A DNA stretch of 46,004 nt from JBEIFW01 sp044370695 (lineage in GTDB: Bacteria; Actinomycetota; Acidimicrobiia; Acidimicrobiales; Ilumatobacteraceae), in assembly GCA_044370695.1 (NCBI GenBank), contig JBILVB010000009.1, positions 1-46,004 of the forward strand, in the 5' to 3' direction. Of the stretch, positions 16,463 through 24,274 are shown piece after piece (position 1 is the stretch's first letter; every line of letters begins with the position of its first letter). A program made the translations under genes and the position numbers. The notes beneath the pieces were generated by a model. The model was not told the origin of the DNA and ran no database searches. It worked only from the letters and a program-made list of their open reading frames with translations.

Positions 16463-18282
16463 GACGGCGCGGTCTCCCCGGCCCGGGCGAGCACCTCGGC
16501 GTACCGGGGTTCCCGGGCGAGCAGCTCGGCGTGGGTGCCGTCGGCGACCACCCGTCCGGCGTCGATCAGCACGACCCGGTCGGCGAGCAGGATCGTCGAC
16601 AATCGGTGGGCGACGAGCACCGTCGTCCGCCCGGCCCGGCGTCGGCGCAGCGCCTCGTGGATCGCTTCTTCGACCCGGGCGTCGATGGCGCTCGTGGCGT
16701 CGTCGAGGACGAGCACCGTGGGATCGGCGAGCAGGGTCCGGGCGATCGACAGCCGTTGGCGTTGACCGCCCGACAGGTCGTAGCCGCGCTCGCCGAGCAC
16801 CGTGCGATCACCCTCGGGGAGCTCGGCGACGAACTCGCTGGCCTGCGCGTCGGCGATCGCAGCGGCGACCTCGCCGTCGGAGGCGTCCGGGCGCGCGAAC
16901 GCGACGTTGTCCCGCACCGAGGCCGAGAACAGGAACGGTTCGTCGAGGACGAGCCCGACGTGGTGGCGGACGCTGGCGAGCGTGAGGTCGCGCACGTCCC
17001 GGCCGTCGAGCAGCACCGCACCGTCGCGCACGTCGTAGAAGCGGGCGATCGCTCGGGCGACGGTCGACTTGCCGCAGCCGGTGCGCCCGACGATCGCGAC
17101 GGTCTCGCCCGGCTCGATGACGAGGTCGAACCCGCGCAGCACGTCGTCGTGGTCGCCGTAACCGAAGCGGACCGCTCGCAACTCGACGCGGCCGTGCGCC
17201 TCGACGAGGTCGACCGCGCCCGGTCGGTCCTGCACCGCAGGCGCTTCGTCGAGCACCTCGTAGATGCGCCCGGCCGAGGCCTTCGCCCGCTGGCCGAGGA
17301 TCAGGATGGTGGCGAGGAACCGGAACGGGGCCTGCAGCAGCACGACGTACGCGTTGAACGCCACGAGGGCGCCGACGGTGACGTCGCCGTCGATCGCGAG
17401 ATGGCCGCCGTAGACGAGCACGACCACCAGGCCGATCCGCGGGAGGTTCTCCAGCAGCGGTCCCCAGCGGGCGCGGGCCGAGTTCTGCGCCAGGTTCGCC
17501 CACCTCAGCCGTTGCGCCGCAACGGCCAGCGATCGCAGCTCGCGGTCTTCGGCGGCGAAGCCCTTCACCACCCGCGCGCCTTGGACGTTCTCGTCGACGA
17601 TGGTCGCGATCTCCGCGGCGCGACCTTGCACGATCCACGACAGCGGGAACAGCTCGTTGCGCAGGTGATGGCCGACCGCGTACGTGACCGGCAGGGTGGC
17701 GAGTGACGCCAGGGTGAGCCCGACGTGGATCGAGAGCATCAGCGCGAGCGCCACGGCCAGGCTCGCGACCTGCAGCGCGAGCAGCGGCGCGAAGGTGGTG
17801 AACATCTGCACGCTGCGGATGTCGGAGTTGGCCCGGGAGATCAGCTGCCCCGACTGCACCCGGTCGTAGAACGCGAACGACAAGCGCGTGAGGTGCTCGT
17901 GCATCAACAGCCGCAGGCGTTCCTCGAGGCGGTAGGCGATACCGAACAGCGTGCGCCGGTAGGCGAAGGTGACGACCGCACGGCCGACGGCGAGGCCGAC
18001 GAGGACCCACAGGTAACGCGCGAGCGGGATGTCACGCGCCACGAGGGCCCGGTCGATCGCGTCCATGCTGACCCGAGGCAGCAGCGTCCCGGCGACCATG
18101 GCGACCAGCGCCCCGCCGAGCGCGAGCGCGAACCGGGCCCGTTCGCCGCCGAGGACGGGCCACAGCCGGCGGAACCAACCGCGGGCAGGGTCGGGGTGGA
18201 TCGACACCGACGGCGCCGGATACCCCGACGGTGGGGGCGCCGCCGCGAAGCGGGGCGCTCCGCTGGCGAGGTCGTCGATCAC
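16459..18282 (-). CDS. ABC exporter half-transporter, degenerate-site subunit
   Basis: A 607-residue membrane/ATPase fusion. Six transmembrane helices lie between about residues 45 and 325, then a nucleotide-binding domain with Walker A GRTGCGKST, canonical signature LSGGQRQR, and H-loop VAHRLSTI. Walker B reads VLVLDDATSAID, so the catalytic Glu is replaced by Asp. That is the mark of the degenerate site in heterodimeric exporters such as TM287/288 and BmrCD (family knowledge). The start is GTG 18282, with a TACGGT -10 six bases upstream, so transcription may begin here rather than at the EEP gene. It is translationally coupled to the partner subunit. Confidence 0.88.
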   Translation of the reverse strand: MIDDLASGAPRFAAAPPPSGYPAPSVSIHPDPARGWFRRLWPVLGGERARFALALGGALVAMVAGTLLPRVSMDAIDRALVARDIPLARYLWVLVGLAVGRAVVTFAYRRTLFGIAYRLEERLRLLMHEHLTRLSFAFYDRVQSGQLISRANSDIRSVQMFTTFAPLLALQVASLAVALALMLSIHVGLTLASLATLPVTYAVGHHLRNELFPLSWIVQGRAAEIATIVDENVQGARVVKGFAAEDRELRSLAVAAQRLRWANLAQNSARARWGPLLENLPRIGLVVVLVYGGHLAIDGDVTVGALVAFNAYVVLLQAPFRFLATILILGQRAKASAGRIYEVLDEAPAVQDRPGAVDLVEAHGRVELRAVRFGYGDHDDVLRGFDLVIEPGETVAIVGRTGCGKSTVARAIARFYDVRDGAVLLDGRDVRDLTLASVRHHVGLVLDEPFLFSASVRDNVAFARPDASDGEVAAAIADAQASEFVAELPEGDRTVLGERGYDLSGGQRQRLSIARTLLADPTVLVLDDATSAIDARVEEAIHEALRRRRAGRTTVLVAHRLSTILLADRVVLIDAGRVVADGTHAELLAREPRYAEVLARAGETAPS

Positions 18283-18288
18283 ACGGGC

Positions 18289-18294
18289 ACCGTA
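18289..18294 (-). promoter_or_regulatory. -10 element TACGGT, leaderless start of ABC exporter
   Basis: TACGGT lies 6 bases upstream of GTG 18282, inside the 54-base gap after the EEP gene. No -35 is recognisable. Confidence 0.55.
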
Positions 18295-18336
18295 TCGCTG
18301 CAGGTACGCGTCGACCCGGTGGCTCCCCGGTCGGGA

Positions 18337-19308
18337 TCAGCCCGGTCCGAGCGCGAGGTCGACCTCGAGGCCGCGGTGGTCGCTCCCCGGGACCGTGAGC
18401 GTGCGCACCGCTCGGGCGACGAGCGGGCCGCGCACGAGCGCATGGTCGAGACGTACGACCGGGGGGAACCAGCGGTCGGCGGGCCACGAGGCGCTCCACG
18501 GGTCGCCGAGGTCGTCGTGCACGTCGCGCCAGGCCCCGAGCAGCCGTCGGTACGGTCCGTTCCAGCGGGTCGCGTTGAAGTCGCCGATGACGAGTCCGGG
18601 TCGGGCGTCGGACGCAAGTTGTCGGCCGAGCAGCGCGAACTGATCCTTCCACTGGGCGGCCGTCGTCTCGCCGACCGGTGACCGCACGTGCACGGCGACG
18701 AGGCGTGCCTCGCGGGCCGCGCCGGGTGTGCCCACGTCGACGACGAGATCCGGGAACCGGCGACCGCCGTACCCGTCGGGCACGCGCAACGCGAGCCGGG
18801 ATCGGACCACGATCCCGACCCCGACGCGGTCGATCGGCACGGTGAAGGGGTACGCCGCGGCCAGCCCGCTGCGTTCGAGAGCAGGGACGTCGACCGCCCC
18901 GGCCTCGTCGAGGACGATCACGTCGGCACCGCGGCGAGCGACGGCGCGCAGCGCGTCGTCGAGTTGGGCGTTGTGGCGGTAGAGGTTCGCGAACACGACG
19001 CGCAGGGTGGGGGCGTCGGCGGGTGCGGACGGCGAGTCGGGCCGGAGATCGGTCGCCACCGCCGGGGCGAGGGCGGCGAATTGGCCGGCGAGCACCAGGG
19101 CCGTCGCCACGATGGCCGGCGTCTGGCGTTGTGCGAGGGCGAGCGCGACGGCGGCGGCGGCCACGATCGTCAGGTGGGGCAGCACCGCCACGGCCCACAG
19201 CACCGGTGACGGACCGGTGCGTCGCGTGTGGAAGGCGAGTTGCGCGACGACGAGCGGTGCCACGAGCAGCCAGGGCACCGCGAGCCACGGCACCGCCAGC
19301 CACGACAC
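18337..19308 (-). CDS. Membrane-anchored endonuclease/exonuclease/phosphatase-family protein
   Basis: Three or four hydrophobic helices fill the first 100 residues. An EEP (DNase I-like) hydrolase domain follows, probably outside the membrane. Its motifs are VVFANLYRHN, a glutamate in LDEAG, GDFNATRWNG (metal-binding Asp/Asn) and the terminal GSDHRGLEVDL (catalytic His). This order matches EEP phosphodiesterases; whether the substrate is a nucleic acid, phospholipid or sugar phosphate is unknown. The frame is open to GTG 19383, but that codon overlaps the minus-strand -10 (19382-19387) and would lie upstream of the transcript start. GTG 19308, at the first helix, is my preferred start (323 residues); the longer form has 348. 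Confidence 0.72.
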   Translation of the reverse strand: MSWLAVPWLAVPWLLVAPLVVAQLAFHTRRTGPSPVLWAVAVLPHLTIVAAAAVALALAQRQTPAIVATALVLAGQFAALAPAVATDLRPDSPSAPADAPTLRVVFANLYRHNAQLDDALRAVARRGADVIVLDEAGAVDVPALERSGLAAAYPFTVPIDRVGVGIVVRSRLALRVPDGYGGRRFPDLVVDVGTPGAAREARLVAVHVRSPVGETTAAQWKDQFALLGRQLASDARPGLVIGDFNATRWNGPYRRLLGAWRDVHDDLGDPWSASWPADRWFPPVVRLDHALVRGPLVARAVRTLTVPGSDHRGLEVDLALGPG

Positions 19309-19310
19309 CG
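19271..19310. repeat. 15-base tandem repeat, about 2.7 copies
   Basis: Two near-identical 15-base units (19271-19285 and 19286-19300) and a partial third encode the repeated WLAVP at the start of the first membrane helix of the EEP protein. Confidence 0.5.
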
Positions 19311-19322
19311 GTGCGGCTCGAC

Positions 19323-19373
19323 TCAGCGGACACCTCGGGTCGATCCGACGAGCGAACCGACGCAGATCGCCAT
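19323..19373 (-). CDS. Possible leaderless 16-codon upstream ORF
   Basis: ATG 19373 is 8 bases downstream of a minus-strand TAGCGT, the same spacing as at other leaderless genes here. It reads 16 codons (MAICVGSLVGSTRGVR) to TGA at 19323, 14 bases before GTG 19308 of the EEP gene. It is in a different frame from that gene. It could be a leader peptide that couples translation. A sequencing frameshift joining it to the EEP gene is an alternative. Confidence 0.35.
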   Translation of the reverse strand: MAICVGSLVGSTRGVR

Positions 19374-19380
19374 GGGCCGG

Positions 19381-19412
19381 CACGCTACCGACCGCGTCGG
19401 CTCGGTAGCGTG
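19381..19412. promoter_or_regulatory. Divergent promoter: 11-base inverted repeat containing two TAGCGT -10 elements
   Basis: Arms CACGCTACCGA and TCGGTAGCGTG are perfect complements with a 10-base spacer. Each arm carries TAGCGT: 19406-19411 on plus, 7 bases before ATG 19419 of the P450; 19382-19387 on minus, 8 bases before ATG 19373. The two hexamers are 18 bases apart. Confidence 0.6.
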
Positions 19413-19418
19413 CGCCCC

Positions 19419-20654
19419 ATGGCCGTTCCGGTGCACGAGCTCGACCTGCCCTCGCTCGAACCGATGTCGTTCACCGACCGGGACCAGGCGCGTGCGGCCA
19501 TCGCCGCAGCCCGCGAGCAGCACTGGCTCGCTCGCGGCCCGTTCGGCTACGTCGTCACCCGTTACCCCGACGTCGTCGGCATCCTGCGCGATCGACGCTT
19601 CCACTCGGCGGTCGGCCTCATCACGCAACTCCAGCAGGTGAACGACGAGAAGTGGTTGGCCCGGCGGCGGCGCACGTCGATCCTGTCGGCCGAGGGCGAC
19701 GAGCACGGTCGGCTGCGCCGACTGGTCGCGCCGGCGTTCACGCCCCGGGCGGCCGATCGGCTCCGGCCCCGGATGCAGGAGGTGATCGGCTCCCTGCTCG
19801 ACGCGGTCACCCCGACCGGGCGCACCGAACTCGTCGGCGACGTGTGCGAGCCGTACCCGATCCCGATCATCTGCGCGCTGCTCGGCGCGCCGGAACAGGA
19901 CTGGCAGTCGTTCAGCCGGTGGGCGGGCGACATCCTCAAGGTGTTCACCAGCCCGATGCAGCCGCACCTGCCGGCGATCATGCAGGCGCAGGACGAGATC
20001 GACGCCTACGTCCGGGAGCTCATCGCCCAGCGCCGGAGCGAGCCCCGCGACGATCTGCTGACCGATCTGATCGCAGCAGAGGAAGCCGGCGACCGGTTGA
20101 GCCCCGAGGAACTCGTGATGATGGTCGAGGCGGTGATCATCGGGGGCACCGACACCACCCGCAACCAACTCGCCTGCACCACGGCGCTGTTCACCCGCTA
20201 CCCGGACCAGTGGGCCCTGCTCGCCGAACGGCCCGACCTCGCCTCGCGCGCCGTGGAGGAGTCCATGCGGTTGCTCGGTGCCGTGCGGGGTACGGGCCGC
20301 TTCGCCGCCGAGGACGTCGAATACCGCGACGTGCTGTTCCCGGCGGGCACGCTGGTGTTCCCGAACTTCGTCGCCGCCAACACCGAGCCCGGCCTGTGGC
20401 CGGCCGGCGAGGAGCTCGACCTGCTCGCGGACGCGCCACCCCAGCCACACCTCACCTTCGGCAGTGGCATCCACTACTGCCTCGGGGCGTGGTTGGCGCG
20501 CGCCGAACTGCAGGAGGCGCTGCCGCTGTTGGCTCGCCGCATGCCGGAACTGCGGGTCGACGGCGAGATCACCTGGAAGCCGATGGGGGCGGGGATCTGG
20601 GGTCCCGAGCGGTTGCCGCTCGCCTTCACCCCGACGCCGGCCGACGCGCGCTGA
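19419..20654 (+). CDS. Cytochrome P450
   Basis: A 411-residue soluble haem monooxygenase of the bacterial class I type. The oxygen-activating I-helix motif GGTDTT is at residues 242-247, the K-helix ExxR is Glu281-Arg284, and the haem-binding loop FGSGIHYCLG has the ligand Cys354. The helix-C stretch GDEHGRLRRLVAPAF is also typical. No ferredoxin or reductase gene is adjacent, so electron partners must be elsewhere. The substrate is unknown; the sequence looks like CYP families acting on lipids or steroids, but I cannot assign one. ATG 19419 is 7 bases after a TAGCGT -10, indicating a leaderless mRNA. The 3' end overlaps rlmN by 29 bases. Confidence 0.93.
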   Translation: MAVPVHELDLPSLEPMSFTDRDQARAAIAAAREQHWLARGPFGYVVTRYPDVVGILRDRRFHSAVGLITQLQQVNDEKWLARRRRTSILSAEGDEHGRLRRLVAPAFTPRAADRLRPRMQEVIGSLLDAVTPTGRTELVGDVCEPYPIPIICALLGAPEQDWQSFSRWAGDILKVFTSPMQPHLPAIMQAQDEIDAYVRELIAQRRSEPRDDLLTDLIAAEEAGDRLSPEELVMMVEAVIIGGTDTTRNQLACTTALFTRYPDQWALLAERPDLASRAVEESMRLLGAVRGTGRFAAEDVEYRDVLFPAGTLVFPNFVAANTEPGLWPAGEELDLLADAPPQPHLTFGSGIHYCLGAWLARAELQEALPLLARRMPELRVDGEITWKPMGAGIWGPERLPLAFTPTPADAR

Positions 20655-21678
20655 GGCGCACCGGCTGGCCGGCCGCCAGCTGTCCACACGCCCCGTCGAT
20701 CTCCACGCCGCGGGTGCGGCGCACGGTGGCGTTCACCCCCTTGGTCTGCAGGCGGTCCCGGAAGGCAGCGACGCGTGTACGGGGCGTGCCGCGCACGGCG
20801 TAGCCCGGCGTGGGGTTGAGGGGGATGAGGTTGACGTGTGCGGCCAGCGGGAGCGAGCGGGCCCAGCCGACGAGCGCGTCGGCCTGGGCGTCGGTGTCGT
20901 TCACCCCGTCGATCAGGGCCCACTCCACGCTGAGGCGGCGCCGGGTGGCGCGCACGTAGTCGGCGCAGGCCGTGCGCAGGTCCTCGAGCGGATACCGGCG
21001 GTTGATCGGCACGAGGCTGTCGCGCAGTTCGTCGGTGGCGGCGTGGAGCGACACGGCGAGGTTGACCGGCAGCGCCTCGGCGGCCAGTCGCCGGATCCCC
21101 GGCACGATGCCGACCGTCGACACCGTGAGATGGCGGGCGGACAGGCCGAGCGAGCCGTGGATCCGCTCGACCGCGGCCCAGGTGGCGTCGTAGTTGGCGA
21201 GTGGTTCGCCCATGCCCATGAACACGACGTTCGACAGCCGCCGGTCCTGACCGCGCGCGAGTCGGGCGGCCCAGACCACCTGCTCGACGATCTCGCCGAC
21301 GTCGAGGTGACGCTGGAAGCCGGCCTGGCCGGTGGCGCAGAACCCGCACGCCATCGCACAGCCGGCCTGGGTGGACACGCACACCGTCATCCGGTCCGGG
21401 TACGCCATCGCCACGCTCTCGACGACGGCACCGTCGTGCAACGACCACAACATCTTGACCGTGTCGCCGTCGTCGGTGGTGCGGGTGACGGCCGGACGGA
21501 GGGCCGGCGGGAGTTCGGTCCCGAGCCGGTCGCGCAGCGTCCGGGGGAGGGTCGTGACGTCCTCGGGACCGACGAGGTCGCGATAGAGCCCCTGCCACAC
21601 CTGCTCGACGCGATAGCGGGGCTCGCCGGCGAGGAATGCGGCGAGGGCCTCGCGCGTCAGGTCGTATCGACGGGGCAC
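20626..21678 (-). CDS. rlmN: 23S rRNA/tRNA adenine-C2 methyltransferase
   Basis: A 350-residue radical-SAM enzyme that methylates C2 of A2503 in 23S rRNA and A37 in some tRNAs. The N-terminal region YRVEQVWQGLYRDL is the accessory helical domain. The SAM/4Fe-4S motif CAMACGFC is at about residues 112-119. GMGEPLANY and the LSVEWALIDGVND stretch are RlmN hallmarks. The C-terminal GVEIDGACGQL carries the methyl-carrying cysteine. The start is GTG 21678 with TAGCGT 8 bases upstream, so the mRNA should be leaderless. It is convergent with the P450 gene, with a 29-base overlap of coding ends. Confidence 0.95.
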   Translation of the reverse strand: MPRRYDLTREALAAFLAGEPRYRVEQVWQGLYRDLVGPEDVTTLPRTLRDRLGTELPPALRPAVTRTTDDGDTVKMLWSLHDGAVVESVAMAYPDRMTVCVSTQAGCAMACGFCATGQAGFQRHLDVGEIVEQVVWAARLARGQDRRLSNVVFMGMGEPLANYDATWAAVERIHGSLGLSARHLTVSTVGIVPGIRRLAAEALPVNLAVSLHAATDELRDSLVPINRRYPLEDLRTACADYVRATRRRLSVEWALIDGVNDTDAQADALVGWARSLPLAAHVNLIPLNPTPGYAVRGTPRTRVAAFRDRLQTKGVNATVRRTRGVEIDGACGQLAAGQPVRLSARRPASG

Positions 21679-21686
21679 GGCGAGCG

Positions 21687-21692
21687 ACGCTA
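21687..21692 (-). promoter_or_regulatory. -10 element TAGCGT for rlmN
   Basis: GGTAGCGT on the minus strand, with 8 bases between hexamer and GTG 21678. It lies in the 34-base gap after the M3 peptidase gene. Confidence 0.6.
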
Positions 21693-21712
21693 CCCAGGCC
21701 GGAGCCGACCGC

Positions 21713-23518
21713 CTACGGGCGGCGGGCTGCGGCCAGGCGCTCGTAGGCGTCGATCCGGGACCGCAGGGTGTCGAGGCCGGCCGTCCAGAACGCCTCGTCG
21801 GCGAGGTCGCATCCGAACGGTGCGGCCAGTTCGCTCGCCGGTGCCATACCGACCCGGCTGAGCAGGTCGTCGTAGGAGGCGCGAAACCGCTCGGGGTCCC
21901 GACGGTAGGCCGCGTGCAGACCCAGGCCGAGCAGCAGCCCGAAGGTGTACGGCCAGTTGTAGAAGTGGCTCGAGTAGTAGTGGGGTTTCACCGCCCACAT
22001 GTAGCGGTGCCGGCTCCCGGTGGCGAGGCCGTCGCCATAGGCGGCGTCCTGCGCTCGGACCATGGCGTCGCACAACTCCTCGGCCGACAGCGGTCGTGCG
22101 GCGCGGCGCTCGAACACCTCGGTCTCGAACAGCACCCGGCTTCGGATGTCGACCACCACCTGGGTCGCCCCCTGGAGGTCCACGTCGAGCAAGCGCAGGC
22201 GAGTGTCGTCGTCGGCCGTGGCGAGTCCGGCCTCGGTCATGACCGTCTCGCAGAAGATGCTCGCGGTCTCGGCGAGCGCCATGGGCAGCTGGCGCTGCAT
22301 CGGCGTGCGGCCTGCGAGCTGCACGTTGTGGTAGGCGTGACCGAGCTCGTGGGCCAGCGTGGATACGGCGTCGGCCGAACCGGACCAGTTCATGAAGATG
22401 CGGGACTCGTCGTCGCGCAGCGAGATGCAGTAGCCGCCGCCGCGCTTGCCCTGGCGCGGTTCGGCGTCGACCCATCGCCCGGCGACGGCGCGCCGCACGA
22501 GGCCGGCCAGCGCCGGGGAGTACCCGGCGAATGCCGTCTCGATCGCCCGGCATCCGGCCTCGAAGCCGATGCGGTGGTCGCCGGGCAGCGGGGCGAACAG
22601 GTCCCACCAGGGCAGCCCGCCGTCGTGGCCGAGCAGCGCGGCCTTGGCTCGCATCCAGCGGCGGAAGTCGCCGAGGGAGGCGGTGACCGCGGCGTCCATG
22701 GCGCCGTAGGCGGCGGCGTCGATGCCGTTGGCCTCCAACGACGCGTCGAGGGCGGTGGCCCAGCCGCGCCGACGGTTGACCACGCCCGCTTCGCCCTTCA
22801 CCCCGTTCATCGCGGCGGCGCACACCAGGGCGGCACCGGGCCAGGCGGCGAGCTCGGCGTCGTACGCGGCGCGCCGCACGGCCGGGTCGGGGTCGGTGGC
22901 CAGTGCCCGTACGGCGGCCATGCCCGCCGTAGTCGCCGTGCCGTCCGGACCGGCGACGGTGGCGGTCAGCTGGGAGGTGACGTCGCCCCACAGCCGAGCC
23001 CAGGCGCTCGAGCCGCTCAGGGCGAGCTCGGCGAGCAGGTCCTCGGCTTCCGGCGCCATCTGGTGTGCGGCACGGACCTCGAGCCGTCGCAGCGGGTGGA
23101 CGTGGTCGGCGGCGAGCGGGCTGCGCGCCGCCAGAGCGTCCGGGCCCAGCGCGGCGAACCACGGAGTCGCCCGGGCCGAGAGGCGTCGGAGTGCTGCGGT
23201 CACGTGGTCGAGCTTCGCGAGCGCCGCCTGGGCGTCGTCGTCCCGGCTGTCGACGGTCACGAGGGCGTAGGCGTACGCGGCGGGCGTGCGCAGGCGGTCC
23301 TGGAGGTCGTTGGTGGCCCGCAGCACCTCCTCGGCGGCGGCGACGTCGTCGTCGGTCGGAGTCCGGGACTCGATCCTGCCGACGCCACGGCGGTCGTAGA
23401 GGGCCTCGAGCCGCCGTGCGTCGGCGACGAGGGACTCGATGGCCGACTGCAGCGAGCGGTCGGCGGCCGAGGGGTACACGTCGGAGAGATCCCAGCGGGG
23501 GAGCGCGTCGGTGGCCAC
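21713..23518 (-). CDS. Oligoendopeptidase F-like M3 metallopeptidase
   Basis: A 601-residue zinc peptidase of family M3, probably cytoplasmic, that cleaves small peptides. The zinc motif is HELGHAYH, with the third ligand in the downstream helix LPMALAETASIFCE (Glu about 25 residues later). The N-terminal part (WDLSDVYPS, helical PepF-N region) and LDVDLQGATQVVVDIR fit the family. GTG 23518 gives the start MATDALPRWDLSDVYP; the longer frame adds a basic, low-complexity extension overlapping the divergent VIT promoter. A CAAGCT hexamer 6 bases upstream is a weak -10. It may process peptides taken up by the dpp-type importer, but it is 10 kb away. Confidence 0.9.
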   Translation of the reverse strand: MATDALPRWDLSDVYPSAADRSLQSAIESLVADARRLEALYDRRGVGRIESRTPTDDDVAAAEEVLRATNDLQDRLRTPAAYAYALVTVDSRDDDAQAALAKLDHVTAALRRLSARATPWFAALGPDALAARSPLAADHVHPLRRLEVRAAHQMAPEAEDLLAELALSGSSAWARLWGDVTSQLTATVAGPDGTATTAGMAAVRALATDPDPAVRRAAYDAELAAWPGAALVCAAAMNGVKGEAGVVNRRRGWATALDASLEANGIDAAAYGAMDAAVTASLGDFRRWMRAKAALLGHDGGLPWWDLFAPLPGDHRIGFEAGCRAIETAFAGYSPALAGLVRRAVAGRWVDAEPRQGKRGGGYCISLRDDESRIFMNWSGSADAVSTLAHELGHAYHNVQLAGRTPMQRQLPMALAETASIFCETVMTEAGLATADDDTRLRLLDVDLQGATQVVVDIRSRVLFETEVFERRAARPLSAEELCDAMVRAQDAAYGDGLATGSRHRYMWAVKPHYYSSHFYNWPYTFGLLLGLGLHAAYRRDPERFRASYDDLLSRVGMAPASELAAPFGCDLADEAFWTAGLDTLRSRIDAYERLAAARRP

Positions 23519-23539
23519 GCCCGCAGCTTGGTCCGCCGG

Positions 23540-23545
23540 TAGGCT
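23540..23545 (+). promoter_or_regulatory. -10 element TAGGCT for VIT-family gene
   Basis: GGTAGGCT, 8 bases before GTG 23554, within the 35-base gap to the divergent M3 peptidase gene. Confidence 0.6.
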
Positions 23546-23553
23546 CCTGCGAC

Positions 23554-24261
23554 GTGTCCGGCGACCACACCCATCATCGGGAACGCCACCGGGGCGGGCG
23601 GGCCGCATGGCTGCGCGCCTCGGTCCTCGGCGCCAACGACGGGCTGTTGTCCACCGGAGCGCTGCTCGTGGGCGTCGCCGCTGCGGACTCGGCGCGCAGC
23701 GCGGTCGTGGTGGCCGGGCTCGCAGCGCTCGTCGCCGGGGCCTTGTCGATGGCCGTCGGCGAGTACAGCTCGGTGTCCAGCCAGCTCGACACCGAGCGGG
23801 CCGATCTCGAGCGCGAGCGCCGTGAGCTGCTCACCGCTCCGGACGCGGAGCGGGCGGAGCTCGCGGCGATCTACCGCAGCCGCGGGTTGTCGGCAGCGCT
23901 GGCCGACCAGGTGGCGGCCGAGTTGTCGGCCTCGGCCGATCCGGTGGTGCACCACGCCCGCGACGAGCTCGGCCTCGACCCCGACGACTTGTCCCGCCCG
24001 GCGCAGGCCGCTGCGGTGTCGGCGACCAGCTTCGCCGTGGGTGCCGTGGCCCCGATCGTCGTCGCAGCGTTGGCGGGAGCGTCGCTGCGGGCGCCGTTGA
24101 CGATCGTGGTCACGCTGGTCGGGCTCGGTGTGCTCGGCTCCGTGGGCGCTGCGCTCGGCGGTGCCCCTCGGCTGCGGGCCGCACTGCGGGTGCTCGTCGG
24201 CGGGGCGCTCGCCCTCGCTGCGTCGATGGTGATCGGCTCGCTCGTCGGAGCCGCGGTCTGA
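23554..24261 (+). CDS. VIT1/CCC1-family metal transporter
   Basis: A 235-residue membrane protein. After a His-rich N terminus (HTHHRERH), the core has ASVLGANDGLLSTGALLVGVAAA, AGALSMAVGEYSSVSSQ, a charged cytoplasmic helix pair ending near residue 150, and three C-terminal helices. This layout is the VIT1/CCC1 iron/manganese transporter family, which exports or stores Fe2+ or Mn2+. The charged middle segment corresponds to the metal-binding domain. GTG 23554 is fixed by the -10 at 23540-23545. The gene is convergent with corA, so two metal-ion transporters end face to face. The metal is inferred from family only. Confidence 0.87.
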   Translation: MSGDHTHHRERHRGGRAAWLRASVLGANDGLLSTGALLVGVAAADSARSAVVVAGLAALVAGALSMAVGEYSSVSSQLDTERADLERERRELLTAPDAERAELAAIYRSRGLSAALADQVAAELSASADPVVHHARDELGLDPDDLSRPAQAAAVSATSFAVGAVAPIVVAALAGASLRAPLTIVVTLVGLGVLGSVGAALGGAPRLRAALRVLVGGALALAASMVIGSLVGAAV

Positions 24262-24274
24262 GCCCGACGCCGCG

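Noticed and set aside
19383..19383. GTG 19383 as the start of the EEP gene
   Set aside because: The codon overlaps the minus-strand TAGCGT and would be upstream of the predicted transcript start. It remains possible if transcription begins further upstream.
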